Of a stretch of DNA of 8,533 nucleotides, positions 1-5,752 are shown piece by piece. The stretch lies in assembly GCA_023409435.1 (NCBI GenBank), contig JAEYHP010000158.1, positions 1 through 8,533 of the forward strand, read 5' to 3'. The stretch is from Bacillota bacterium. Lineage in GTDB: Bacteria; Bacillota; Clostridia; Christensenellales; CAG-138. The notes beneath the pieces are model-generated. The model was not told where the DNA came from, made no database searches, and worked only from the letters and a program-made list of their open reading frames with translations. Made by a program: the position numbers and the translations under genes. Every line of letters starts with the position of its first letter. The stretch's first letter is position 1.

Positions 1-103
1 TCCGCGAGGAACGGTAAATACTTTTGACCCAAGGAAAATCCGCAGGTAAAATCCACAGGGCGTTATCTGCGGCCGCAATAAACATCACAAAGGAGTGAGT
101 ATT
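1..103. other. Leader region of serC, no gene supported
   Basis: All three plus-strand frames hit a stop early (TAA at 13-15, TGA at 25-27, TAA at 47-49), so at most the last few codons of an upstream gene are present and they cannot be identified. The region otherwise holds copy A of the dispersed hairpin element and the serC ribosome binding site. I see no convincing promoter here. Confidence 0.5.
20..72 (+). repeat. Dispersed 53-nt hairpin element, copy A (upstream of serC)
   Basis: This stretch aligns without gaps to 7901-7953, with 40 of 53 positions identical by eye and nearly all differences being transitions. Bases 40-52 pair with 60-72 around a 7-nt loop (53-59): ten outer pairs including one G-T, then two mismatches and a G-T next to the loop. 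The same hairpin is fully paired in copy B. Both copies sit in the leader of a downstream gene; here the hairpin ends 31 nt before the serC ATG. It could be a small dispersed repeat or a structured leader RNA; the function is unknown. Confidence 0.55.
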
Positions 104-1183
104 ATGTCGTACGACCGTATCTTTAACTTCTCGGCAGGCCCCTCCATGCTCCCGCAGTCCGTGCTGGAGATCGCAAGGGACGAAATGCTCAACTACCATG
201 GTTCCGGCATGAGCGTGATGGAAATGAGCCACCGCTCCAAGGTATACGAGGAGATCATTGGCTCGGCGGAAGCGCTTCTGCGTGAGGTCATGGGCATTCC
301 CGCAAACTACAAGGTACTGTTCCTGCAGGGCGGCGCTACGCTGCAATTCGCCATGGTGCCCATGAACCTTTTAAAGACCGGCAAGGCGGATTATATCGTC
401 ACCGGCCAGTTCGCGGGCAAGGCGTATGAGGAAGCCCAAAAGTACGGCGCTATCAACCTCGCCGCCACCACCAAGAAGGAAAACTTCAGCCGCATCCCGC
501 AGCAGGAAGAATTAAAGCTTGACCCCGAGGCGGATTACGTGCACATCTGCTACAACAACACCATATTCGGCACCAAGTGGAACTACATTCCGGATACCGG
601 AAATGTCCCCCTGGTTGCGGATATGTCCAGCTGCATCCTCTCCGAACCCGTGGACGTATCGAAGTTCGGCCTCATCTATGCAGGCGCGCAGAAAAACGTT
701 GCGCCCGCCGGCCTTACCATTGTCATCGTCCGCGAAGACCTGCTGCGCAGCGAGCTGCCTGCGTTTGTTCCCACCATGTGCAATTACAAGATCATGGCGG
801 AGAACGACAGCATGTACAATACCCCGCCGTGCTACCCGATATATGTGTGCAAGCTGGTGCTTGAATGGATCAAGAGCATCGGGGGCTTAACCGCCATGCA
901 GGCGCATAACCAGAAGAAGGCCGCGGTTCTTTACGATTACCTTGATCAGAGCAAGATATTTAAGAGCCCCGTCTCCAAGGAAAGCCGCTCCATGATGAAC
1001 GTCACATTCCGCGCGGAAAGCGACGAGGTGAACGATGCGTTTGTCAAGGCCGCTTCAAAGAATGGCATGGTCAATTTGAAGGGCCACCGCTCCGTGGGCG
1101 GCATGCGCGCCTCCATTTACAACGCCATGCCGATCGAAGGCGTGGAGAAGCTTGTTTCCTTCATGAAGGAGTACGAGAAATAA
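104..1183 (+). CDS. serC: Phosphoserine aminotransferase SerC
   Basis: The product is a cytosolic PLP enzyme of class-V aminotransferase fold that converts 3-phosphohydroxypyruvate plus glutamate to O-phosphoserine, the second step of serine synthesis; many SerC enzymes also act in vitamin B6 synthesis. I start it at ATG 104 (359 aa, normal for the family) because AAGGAG at 90-95 lies 8 nt upstream; an in-frame GTG at 95 overlaps that site. Visible landmarks are the N-terminal NFSAGPSMLP, the HR pair in MSHRS (R44), the PLP-phosphate region QGGAT, D173 in VADMSS and the Schiff-base lysine K197 in AGAQKN. The aromatic residue that stacks on PLP, usually Trp (TGxW), appears as Phe (F103 in TGQFAGKA). 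No promoter is evident in the 103 bases shown upstream. The gene is followed by serA in the same direction, so the two are probably functionally linked. Confidence 0.96.
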   Translation: MSYDRIFNFSAGPSMLPQSVLEIARDEMLNYHGSGMSVMEMSHRSKVYEEIIGSAEALLREVMGIPANYKVLFLQGGATLQFAMVPMNLLKTGKADYIVTGQFAGKAYEEAQKYGAINLAATTKKENFSRIPQQEELKLDPEADYVHICYNNTIFGTKWNYIPDTGNVPLVADMSSCILSEPVDVSKFGLIYAGAQKNVAPAGLTIVIVREDLLRSELPAFVPTMCNYKIMAENDSMYNTPPCYPIYVCKLVLEWIKSIGGLTAMQAHNQKKAAVLYDYLDQSKIFKSPVSKESRSMMNVTFRAESDEVNDAFVKAASKNGMVNLKGHRSVGGMRASIYNAMPIEGVEKLVSFMKEYEK

Positions 1184-1191
1184 AAAAATTG

Positions 1192-1225
1192 GGAGTCCTA
1201 AGGGGCGACACCCCTTAGGGCCTCC
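1192..1225 (+). terminator. Strong hairpin between serC and serA
   Basis: CCTAAGGGG (1197-1205) pairs perfectly with CCCCTTAGG (1211-1219) around the loop CGACA. GGAG (1192-1195) and CTCC (1222-1225) can extend the stem across a small bulge. A run of five T starts at 1232, about 7 nt after the stem, so this is not a textbook intrinsic terminator. It may be a partial terminator or a processing/stability element that lowers serA expression relative to serC. Confidence 0.5.
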
Positions 1226-1259
1226 ATCACCTTTTTGGCCGGTAATGATGCCGGTTCAT

Positions 1260-1282
1260 CCGTCAACAATGGCGTTGTACGG
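1260..1282 (+). other. Small hairpin in the serA leader
   Basis: CCGTCAAC (1260-1267) pairs with GTTG and ACGG (1274-1277 and 1279-1282) with one bulged T and a 6-nt loop. It lies about 20 nt upstream of the serA ribosome binding site. I see no convincing promoter or T-box features in the 134-nt serC-serA gap, so serA is probably read from upstream. Any role for this hairpin is unproven. Confidence 0.25.
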
Positions 1283-1317
1283 GCGAGACTGTAAAACAGA
1301 TAAAGGAGAAAACAATT

Positions 1318-2232
1318 ATGCTGCGAGTGCTAGCAACCGACGGCTTGGAGAAGAATGCCGTCAAAGCCCTGCAGGAGCTTGGATGTGAGGTCGTGGAGCA
1401 GTTTTATGAGCCGGATGCGCTCATGGAACAGGTGAAGGCTTACGACGTGCTGGTGGTGCGTTCGGCCACGAAAGTGCGCGAACCCATTATCGATGCCGCA
1501 AGGCAAACGGGCAGGCTCAAACTCATTATCCGCGGTGGCGTGGGCGTGGACAACATCGACGTCGCGTACGCGCGGGACAACGGGATAGAGGTCTGCAATA
1601 CGCCCGAAGCGTCCTCCGTTTCGGTTGCGGAGCTGGCGATCGGCCACATGTTCGCGCTTGCGCGCTTCATTGGTATCGCAAACGTGACCATGCGCCAGGG
1701 CGTGTGGGAGAAGAAGGGGTATAAGGGCACAGAGATCACAGGCAAGACGCTGGGGCTCATCGGCATCGGCCGCATCGCGCGCGAAACCGGAAAGCGCGCC
1801 GCCGCTTTGGGCATGAATGTCATATACACCAACCGTTCCGGCCACAAGTCCGAATACGACCCGTATGTCCGCTACGAGCTGGATGACCTGCTCAGGCAGT
1901 CCGATTATGTATCCCTGCATACGCCCGGCCCCAAGGGCACCCCGCCGATCCTCTCCGCTGAAAAGATCGCGCTGATGAAGGACGGAGCGATATTGATCAA
2001 CACCGGGCGCGGCAACATGGTGGATACCGAAGCGGTGCTCAATGCGCTCGATTCCGGGAAACTGCGCGGTTACGGCGCTGACGTGTATGTAGAGGAGCCC
2101 TGCAAGGACGAGCGGCTGCTTTCTCACCCCAAGGTCAGCATGACGCCGCATGTGGGCGGTTCCACGGTGGAAGCGCAGAGGCGCATCGGCGAGGAAATCG
2201 TGGCGCATATCCGCCGCGTGTTCAGCATCTAG
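1318..2232 (+). CDS. serA: D-3-phosphoglycerate dehydrogenase family (short SerA)
   Basis: This is a cytosolic 2-hydroxyacid dehydrogenase, very likely oxidising 3-phosphoglycerate to 3-phosphohydroxypyruvate, the substrate of SerC just upstream. AAAGGAG at 1302-1308 lies 9 nt before the ATG. The 304-aa product has the split substrate domain (about 1-95 and 285-304) around a Rossmann domain. The catalytic residues are visible: R231 (INTGRG), E260 (DVYVEEP) and H278 (TPHVGGST). The dinucleotide motif is G149-I-G151-R-I-A154, so the third Gly is Ala. The end of the second Rossmann strand reads YTNRSG (170-175), with N172-R173 where NAD-specific SerA usually has Asp; this resembles NADP-preferring relatives. 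There is no ACT domain, so ACT-type serine feedback is not expected. Another 2-hydroxyacid dehydrogenase activity is possible, but the serC neighbour favours SerA. Confidence 0.9.
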   Translation: MLRVLATDGLEKNAVKALQELGCEVVEQFYEPDALMEQVKAYDVLVVRSATKVREPIIDAARQTGRLKLIIRGGVGVDNIDVAYARDNGIEVCNTPEASSVSVAELAIGHMFALARFIGIANVTMRQGVWEKKGYKGTEITGKTLGLIGIGRIARETGKRAAALGMNVIYTNRSGHKSEYDPYVRYELDDLLRQSDYVSLHTPGPKGTPPILSAEKIALMKDGAILINTGRGNMVDTEAVLNALDSGKLRGYGADVYVEEPCKDERLLSHPKVSMTPHVGGSTVEAQRRIGEEIVAHIRRVFSI

Positions 2233-2248
2233 TTTCTATATTTTCATA

Positions 2249-2279
2249 CGGGCGGGTAAAAGCAGCCTGAACCCGCCCG
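2249..2279 (+). terminator. First hairpin downstream of serA
   Basis: CGGGCGGGT (2249-2257) pairs perfectly with ACCCGCCCG (2271-2279) across a 13-nt loop. There is no T-tract directly after it. It sits 16 nt past the serA stop and just before a second, stronger hairpin, so the pair probably ends the serC-serA transcript. Confidence 0.5.
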
Positions 2280-2289
2280 GAATTCTTGT

Positions 2290-2324
2290 GAAGGACCTCC
2301 CCGAATATTTCGGGGAGGTCCTTC
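2290..2324 (+). terminator. Probable terminator after serA
   Basis: A perfect 16-bp inverted repeat (2290-2305 with 2309-2324, spacer TAT) is followed by the T-rich tail TATTCT. It separates the serine genes from the amino acid transporter genes, whose promoter begins about 75 nt further on. The stem is also flanked by T-rich sequence on the other strand only weakly, so termination is mainly expected on the plus strand. Confidence 0.75.
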
Positions 2325-2400
2325 TATTCTCGGATTGCGAATATATATGCATGGAATGATCCAAAATTAATAAAAATACAAATTATTTTGCAAAAAGGGG

Positions 2401-2428
2401 TTGATTTATCACAAATACATAGTATACT
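2401..2428 (+). promoter_or_regulatory. Sigma-70/SigA-type promoter of the binding-protein gene
   Basis: The -35 box is TTGATT (2401-2406) and the -10 box is TATACT (2423-2428), with a 16-nt spacer and an AT-rich upstream stretch. Transcription would start near 2435, giving a leader of about 25 nt with AAAGGAAG as ribosome binding site. The sequence ATAGTATACT at the -10 and TTATGCAAAG just after it both recur before the permease gene. Confidence 0.65.
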
Positions 2429-2460
2429 TATGCAAAGAAGATTTGAAAGGAAGTAATACT

Positions 2461-3249
2461 ATGAAGAAAGCATATAAAGCGGTTGCCCTGATGCTGGCTG
2501 TGCTGCTCGGCATATTCGCGTTTGCGGCGTGCGCGCCCGCGGCTTCGGAAACCCCCAATATCGATAAGATCAAAAAAGCGGGCAAGCTCATCATACTCAC
2601 CAGCTCCGGTTTCGCCCCGTTTGAATACCTGGGCACAAACAACGAGGTCGTGGGCGTGGATATGGACATCGCCAAGGCCGTCGCGGATGAAATCGGCGTG
2701 GAGCTTGAAGTGGTGGATATGGACTTTGACGGCATCATCGCGGCCGTGCAGAGCGGCAAGGGCGACCTTGGCGTGGCGGGCATTACCGCAAATGACGAGC
2801 GTAAGCAGAGCGTGGATTTCTCCATCAATTATGTGGATGCCGCGCAGGTCATCATCGTGCCCGAAGGCAGCGCAATCAAGTCTGCCGCGGATCTCGCGGG
2901 CAAGAACATCGGCGTGCAGATGGGCACCACCGGCGACGTGTTTGTAACGGATGAAGTTGGCGCGGGCGAGGTGCTGCGCTATAAGACCGGCCCCGATGCG
3001 GGCGTTGAACTTGCAAACGGCAAAATCGACGCGGTGGTCATCGACGAACTCCCTGCCAAACAGATCGCGGAAGCCAACGCCGGCCTCGTCGTGCTCGAAG
3101 AACCCCTCACCGAGGAGCAGTACGCCATAGCGCTCAAGAAGGACGCGCCGGACCTCAAGGCGGTTGTAGATCAGGTCGTGCAGAAGCTGCTCGACGACGG
3201 CACCATCGCCAAGCTGATTGAGGACCACAAGGTCGCTTCCGGTTCCTGA
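2461..3249 (+). CDS. Polar amino acid ABC transporter, substrate-binding lipoprotein
   Basis: The product is a periplasmic-binding-fold protein of the SBP_bac_3 (GlnH/HisJ-like) family, anchored outside the membrane by lipidation, that delivers an amino acid to the permease and ATPase encoded downstream. I start it at ATG 2461 (262 aa) because AAAGGAAG lies just upstream and the sequence begins with a typical signal peptide (MKKAYK, then a hydrophobic stretch) ending in the lipobox FAAC, with C24 as the lipidated residue. The ligand site shows SGFAPFEY (49-56), R114 in NDERKQSVDFS, which in the family holds the alpha-carboxylate, GTTGD (155-159) and D195 in AVVIDE, the usual amino-group contact. 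These residues say amino acid but not which one. The gene has its own promoter and is followed by an intrinsic terminator. Confidence 0.93.
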   Translation: MKKAYKAVALMLAVLLGIFAFAACAPAASETPNIDKIKKAGKLIILTSSGFAPFEYLGTNNEVVGVDMDIAKAVADEIGVELEVVDMDFDGIIAAVQSGKGDLGVAGITANDERKQSVDFSINYVDAAQVIIVPEGSAIKSAADLAGKNIGVQMGTTGDVFVTDEVGAGEVLRYKTGPDAGVELANGKIDAVVIDELPAKQIAEANAGLVVLEEPLTEEQYAIALKKDAPDLKAVVDQVVQKLLDDGTIAKLIEDHKVASGS

Positions 3250-3273
3250 GCGGAAGAATGATAAATACGCCAA

Positions 3274-3302
3274 GGCCGCAGGTTTTGCCTGCGGCCCGTT
3301 TT
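3274..3302 (+). terminator. Intrinsic terminator between binding protein and permease
   Basis: GGCCGCAGG (3274-3282) pairs perfectly with CCTGCGGCC (3288-3296) around TTTTG, followed after CG by TTTT (3299-3302). It lies 24 nt past the binding-protein stop, within the transporter cluster. Partial termination here would give more binding-protein mRNA than permease/ATPase mRNA. Confidence 0.8.
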
Positions 3303-3346
3303 CGTAAGTGGGTATAATATACATGTAAGGTGCATGGAAAATCGCT

Positions 3347-3374
3347 TTGCGCCCGGCGTATCTTATAGTATACT
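3347..3374 (+). promoter_or_regulatory. Possible second promoter, before the permease gene
   Basis: TATACT (3369-3374) forms a good -10 in the same ATAGTATACT context as the binding-protein promoter. The -35 candidate TTGCGC (3347-3352, 16-nt spacer) is poor. A TATAAT at 3313-3318 is an alternative -10, also without a good -35. A promoter is plausible because a terminator lies just upstream at 3274-3302. Confidence 0.4.
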
Positions 3375-3435
3375 GATACATGCTTGCACATTTATGCAAA
3401 GCGCCGCTGCGTATGACGCACGGGAAGGAGGCCCT

Positions 3436-4131
3436 ATGTGGAATAATTTCGGCCAGCAGCTTTACAATAACATCATCGCCAACAACCGGTGGCTGCTCTA
3501 TGCGGAGGGCCTTGGAAACACGCTGCTCATAACACTGGGCGCGGCGGTCATCGGCATCATACTGGGGGCGCTTGTGGCCATCTGCAAGGTGTACGCACAG
3601 CACAACAAAGCGTTGCGCCCGCTGGAAATGATCTGCAACGTATACCTTACCGTCATCCGCGGCACGCCGGTGATGGTGCAGGTTTTGATATTCGCGTTTG
3701 TCATATTCGCCGCGGTACCATTTGAATACAGCATGTATGTCGCCATATTGGCGTTCGGCATCAACTCTGGCGCGTATGTTGCGGAGATTATGCGCGCGGG
3801 CATACAGGCGGTCAGCCGCGGGCAAACGGAGGCGGGCCGCTCGCTGGGGCTTACGAACAACATGACCATGCGCCATATCGTGCTGCCGCAGGCGATTAAA
3901 AACATACTGCCGGCTTTAGCCAACGAGGCGATCGTACTGCTGAAGGAAACGGCCATCGTCGGCTACATCGCCATGAGCGATCTGACGTACATGGGCATGA
4001 TGGTGCGTACGCGCACCTACAGCGTGGTGCCGCTGCTGGTGATCGCCGTCGTATACCTTCTTGTTGTCATGCTGATGACATGGGGCCTCAGAAAGCTTGA
4101 AAGGAGGCTGTCTAAGAGTGATCACCGTTAA
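3436..4131 (+). CDS. Polar amino acid ABC transporter, permease
   Basis: This is the inner-membrane channel subunit of the amino acid importer (HisM/GlnP-type, BPD_transp_1 family). I start it at ATG 3436 (231 aa, usual for the family) because AAGGAGG at 3425-3431 precedes it; the in-frame frame is open further upstream but has no better site. Hydrophobic segments lie at about 24-50, 80-108, 153-181 and 195-216, with the N-terminal GLGNTLLIT typical of this group. The coupling motif that docks on the ATPase reads TEAGRSLGLTNNMTMRHIVL then PQA (131-153), matching the EAA loop. The C-terminal GLRKLERRL is positively charged and cytoplasmic. The last 14 bases overlap the ATPase gene, which implies translational coupling. 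Substrate identity is set mainly by the binding protein. Confidence 0.93.
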   Translation: MWNNFGQQLYNNIIANNRWLLYAEGLGNTLLITLGAAVIGIILGALVAICKVYAQHNKALRPLEMICNVYLTVIRGTPVMVQVLIFAFVIFAAVPFEYSMYVAILAFGINSGAYVAEIMRAGIQAVSRGQTEAGRSLGLTNNMTMRHIVLPQAIKNILPALANEAIVLLKETAIVGYIAMSDLTYMGMMVRTRTYSVVPLLVIAVVYLLVVMLMTWGLRKLERRLSKSDHR

Positions 4132-4843
4132 GGATTTGCATAAACATTTTGGTACCGTGCAGGCGCTCAACGGCGTCAACCAGCACATCGAAAAAGGGGA
4201 AAAGGTGGTCATTGTCGGGCCTTCCGGCTGCGGCAAAAGCACGCTGCTTCGCTGCCTGAACCTCCTTGAAACCCCGACTTCCGGCGAGGTATGGTTTGAA
4301 GGCGTGCGCATCAACGACGGCAAGTGCGATGTCGATCTCCTGCGCCGCAAAATGGGCATGGTGTTCCAGCAGTTCAACCTCTTCCCGCATAAGACCATAC
4401 GGCAGAACATCACATTAGCGCCCATCAAGCTCAAGCTGATGAGCGAAGAAGAAGCCAACGATAACGCCACGCGGCTGTTAAACCGCATCGGGCTTACGGA
4501 TAAGGCGGACGCCTACCCCGGCATGCTTTCGGGCGGGCAGCAGCAGCGCGTCGCCATCGTGCGGGCGCTTGCCATGAACCCGGACGTCATGCTGTTTGAC
4601 GAGCCGACTTCAGCGCTCGATCCCGAAATGGTGGGCGAGGTACTGGAGGTCATGAAGGAGCTTGCGCGCGAAGGCATGACGATGGTGGTCGTTACCCATG
4701 AAATGGGCTTTGCCAAGGAGGTCGCCACACGCTGCCTCTTTATGGACGGCGGACAGGTGCTGGAGGAAAATGAGCCGCAGACGTTCTTCAACGACCCGAA
4801 GCATCCCAGGCTGCAGGATTTCCTCTCGAAAGTGCTGTATTAA
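4118..4843 (+). CDS. Polar amino acid ABC transporter, ATP-binding protein
   Basis: This is the cytoplasmic motor (GlnQ/HisP-type) that powers the importer. I choose GTG 4118 as start (241 aa): AAGGAGG at 4101-4107 is 10 nt upstream and the product then begins MITVKDLHKHFG, as is normal for the family. An in-frame TTG at 4097 lies upstream of the ribosome binding site. All motifs are intact: Walker A GPSGCGKST (34-42), Q-loop around Q84-Q85 (FQQFNLFPH), signature LSGGQQQR (137-144), Walker B VMLFDEP (157-163), D-loop SALD and switch H194 (VVTHEM). It overlaps the permease stop by 14 nt and is the last gene before a bidirectional terminator. Confidence 0.95.
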   Translation: MITVKDLHKHFGTVQALNGVNQHIEKGEKVVIVGPSGCGKSTLLRCLNLLETPTSGEVWFEGVRINDGKCDVDLLRRKMGMVFQQFNLFPHKTIRQNITLAPIKLKLMSEEEANDNATRLLNRIGLTDKADAYPGMLSGGQQQRVAIVRALAMNPDVMLFDEPTSALDPEMVGEVLEVMKELAREGMTMVVVTHEMGFAKEVATRCLFMDGGQVLEENEPQTFFNDPKHPRLQDFLSKVLY

Positions 4844-4869
4844 GAGGGAGTCCCCGAAGAGTCAATAAC

Positions 4870-4902
4870 AATGGCTCCGGCATTTTATCTGCCGGAGCCA
4901 TT
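4870..4902. terminator. Bidirectional terminator between convergent genes
   Basis: AATGGCTCCGGCA (4870-4882) pairs perfectly with TGCCGGAGCCATT (4890-4902) across TTTTATC. T residues follow on the plus strand and A-rich sequence on the left gives T residues on the minus strand. It sits between the ATPase gene and the opposing acetyltransferase gene and can end both transcripts. Confidence 0.85.
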
Positions 4903-4907
4903 TGCTC

Positions 4908-5435
4908 CTATAGTTCAACCCAATATCGCTTTACCATGCGCGCGCCGTCCGCAACCGTGTTTTCCAATACGCCGCCGTTGGCTTCAATGGTGCGGCTGCT
5001 TGCGATGTTGTCGCTGTTACAGGTGACAAGGCAGCGGGTCAGCTTATGTTCCTCCCGGCAAAGCAGCAGCGCCTGCCGCAGCATTTCCTTTGCGTAGCCC
5101 TTCTGACGCTCGCTTTTTCTCACGCTGTAGCCGATATGCCCGCCGGTCAATGACAGGTAGTCGTTGAGACGGTGCCGAATGTCGATCATGCCCACAAGTT
5201 GCCCTGTTTGCGCGTGAACGGCAAGGTAGGTGGAAGAAGGTACAAACCCGGGCTGCACGGTCTGCTCGCTCTCATTCAGGGCGATTTGCGCAATCCATTC
5301 TGCAACGGAGGGAGCGGTTTTAAGCCCCGCCGTGCCGTCCATACTGTCCCCGTTTATCGTAAATTCTTCCTTGTACGCTGCAATATCTTTTTCATGTTCG
5401 GCCGCCGGGCGGATCAGCAGGAGCTGTTCCATCAT
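4908..5435 (-). CDS. GNAT-family N-acetyltransferase
   Basis: The 175-aa product resembles the COG3981-type predicted acetyltransferases of the GNAT superfamily, which move an acetyl group from acetyl-CoA to an amine. The acetyl-CoA site is visible as GHIGYSVRKSERQKGYAKEML (split: GHIGYSV 99-105, then R110-Q-K-G-Y-A115, matching R/Q-x-x-G-x-G/A). The C-terminal part has the common N-x-x-N-x-x-S pattern in CNSDNIASSRTIEANGG (139-155). On the minus strand AAGGAGG (5447-5441) lies 5 nt before the ATG at 5435 and 8 nt before a second ATG at 5432, so the start could be one codon later. The gene stands alone and faces the transporter genes; its substrate is unknown and no link to the neighbours is evident. 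Confidence 0.85.
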   Translation of the reverse strand: MMEQLLLIRPAAEHEKDIAAYKEEFTINGDSMDGTAGLKTAPSVAEWIAQIALNESEQTVQPGFVPSSTYLAVHAQTGQLVGMIDIRHRLNDYLSLTGGHIGYSVRKSERQKGYAKEMLRQALLLCREEHKLTRCLVTCNSDNIASSRTIEANGGVLENTVADGARMVKRYWVEL

Positions 5436-5463
5436 ACTCGCCTCCTTATGTGGAATTCATAAC

Positions 5464-5492
5464 AGCATAACACAGCTTTCTCTTCCGTTCAA
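5464..5492 (-). promoter_or_regulatory. Promoter of the GNAT gene (extended -10)
   Basis: Read on the minus strand, TTGAAC (5492-5487) and TATGCT (5469-5464) are separated by 17 nt, and TGT directly before the -10 makes an extended -10 element. The leader to the ATG would be about 25 nt and contains the AAGGAGG site. Confidence 0.6.
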
Positions 5493-5519
5493 CAAACGAA
5501 GCAGTGCTGCGCATTGAAG

Positions 5520-5690
5520 TAAAACCCAAAAAAATTTATTGACGCAATCGACAGAAAACGCTCGGATCAATGAAAATTATTCATGAAAATTAGACGATAA
5601 AAATTCGAGACAGAATCGGTTTTTACACATATTTTCTCGATATTTTATTTAAATTAATGAAAATTATAGCATTTTTATTTTTTGTTTTGC
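5520..5690. promoter_or_regulatory. AT-rich divergent control region with repeated TGAAAATTA
   Basis: The 313-nt space between the GNAT start and the LacI-type gene holds no ORF I would support. It is much more AT-rich than the flanking genes. TGAAAATTA occurs three times (5571-5579, 5584-5592, 5658-5666); the first and third copies share the 12-mer AATGAAAATTAT. ATGAA and TTCAT arms flank AATTA at 5570-5584, and TTCATGAA is a perfect palindrome at 5580-5587. These may be regulator sites or UP-like promoter DNA; I cannot assign a binding protein. Confidence 0.4.
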
Positions 5691-5716
5691 AACGTCAAAA
5701 AGGGCGTTGCTATAAT
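5687..5716 (+). promoter_or_regulatory. Promoter of the LacI-family gene
   Basis: The -10 is a consensus TATAAT (5711-5716) preceded by TGC, making an extended -10. The -35 candidate is TTGCAA (5687-5692) with an 18-nt spacer. Transcription would begin near 5723, right before the AGGAGGTG ribosome binding site at 5726-5733, so the leader is very short. Confidence 0.7.
5689..5710. promoter_or_regulatory. Inverted repeat inside the LacI-gene promoter (candidate operator)
   Basis: GCAACG (5689-5694) and CGTTGC (5705-5710) form a perfect inverted repeat with a 10-nt spacer. It fills the space between the -35 and -10 boxes, where bound repressor would block polymerase. Autoregulation by the encoded LacI-type protein is the obvious reading. 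The wide spacer differs from the compact, central-CG operators typical of the family, so another regulator or chance remains possible. Confidence 0.45.
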
Positions 5717-5737
5717 ACAACCATCAGGAGGTGGTCG

Positions 5738-5752
5738 TTGCGAAGCCGGTGA
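5738..5752 (+). other. Possible four-codon leader ORF before the LacI-type gene
   Basis: TTG CGA AGC CGG TGA lies 6 nt after GGAGG (5727-5731), part of a perfect AGGAGGTG. Its stop TGA (5750-5752) overlaps the GTG (5749-5751) that is the best-placed regulator start, as GTGA. This would allow termination-reinitiation coupling. It is only five codons including stop, so it is a hypothesis. Confidence 0.3.

Noticed and set aside
1184..1317. T-box or serine-responsive leader before serA
   Set aside because: No T-box sequence, specifier loop or paired terminator/antiterminator was found in this gap.
1330..2208. 292-codon open frame on the minus strand
   Set aside because: Fully antisense to serA, whose catalytic motifs are intact; the antisense product shows no family motif.
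2428..3876. 482-codon open frame on the minus strand
   Set aside because: It lies antisense to the binding-protein and permease genes and crosses their terminator and promoter. Its predicted product has no recognisable domain and is rich in His/Arg as expected of an antisense shadow of GC-rich genes.
5553..5566. cre-like sequence AGAAAACGCTCGGA (CcpA site)
   Set aside because: The core AACG fits but both outer conserved positions of the consensus fail, and it is far from the mapped promoter boxes.
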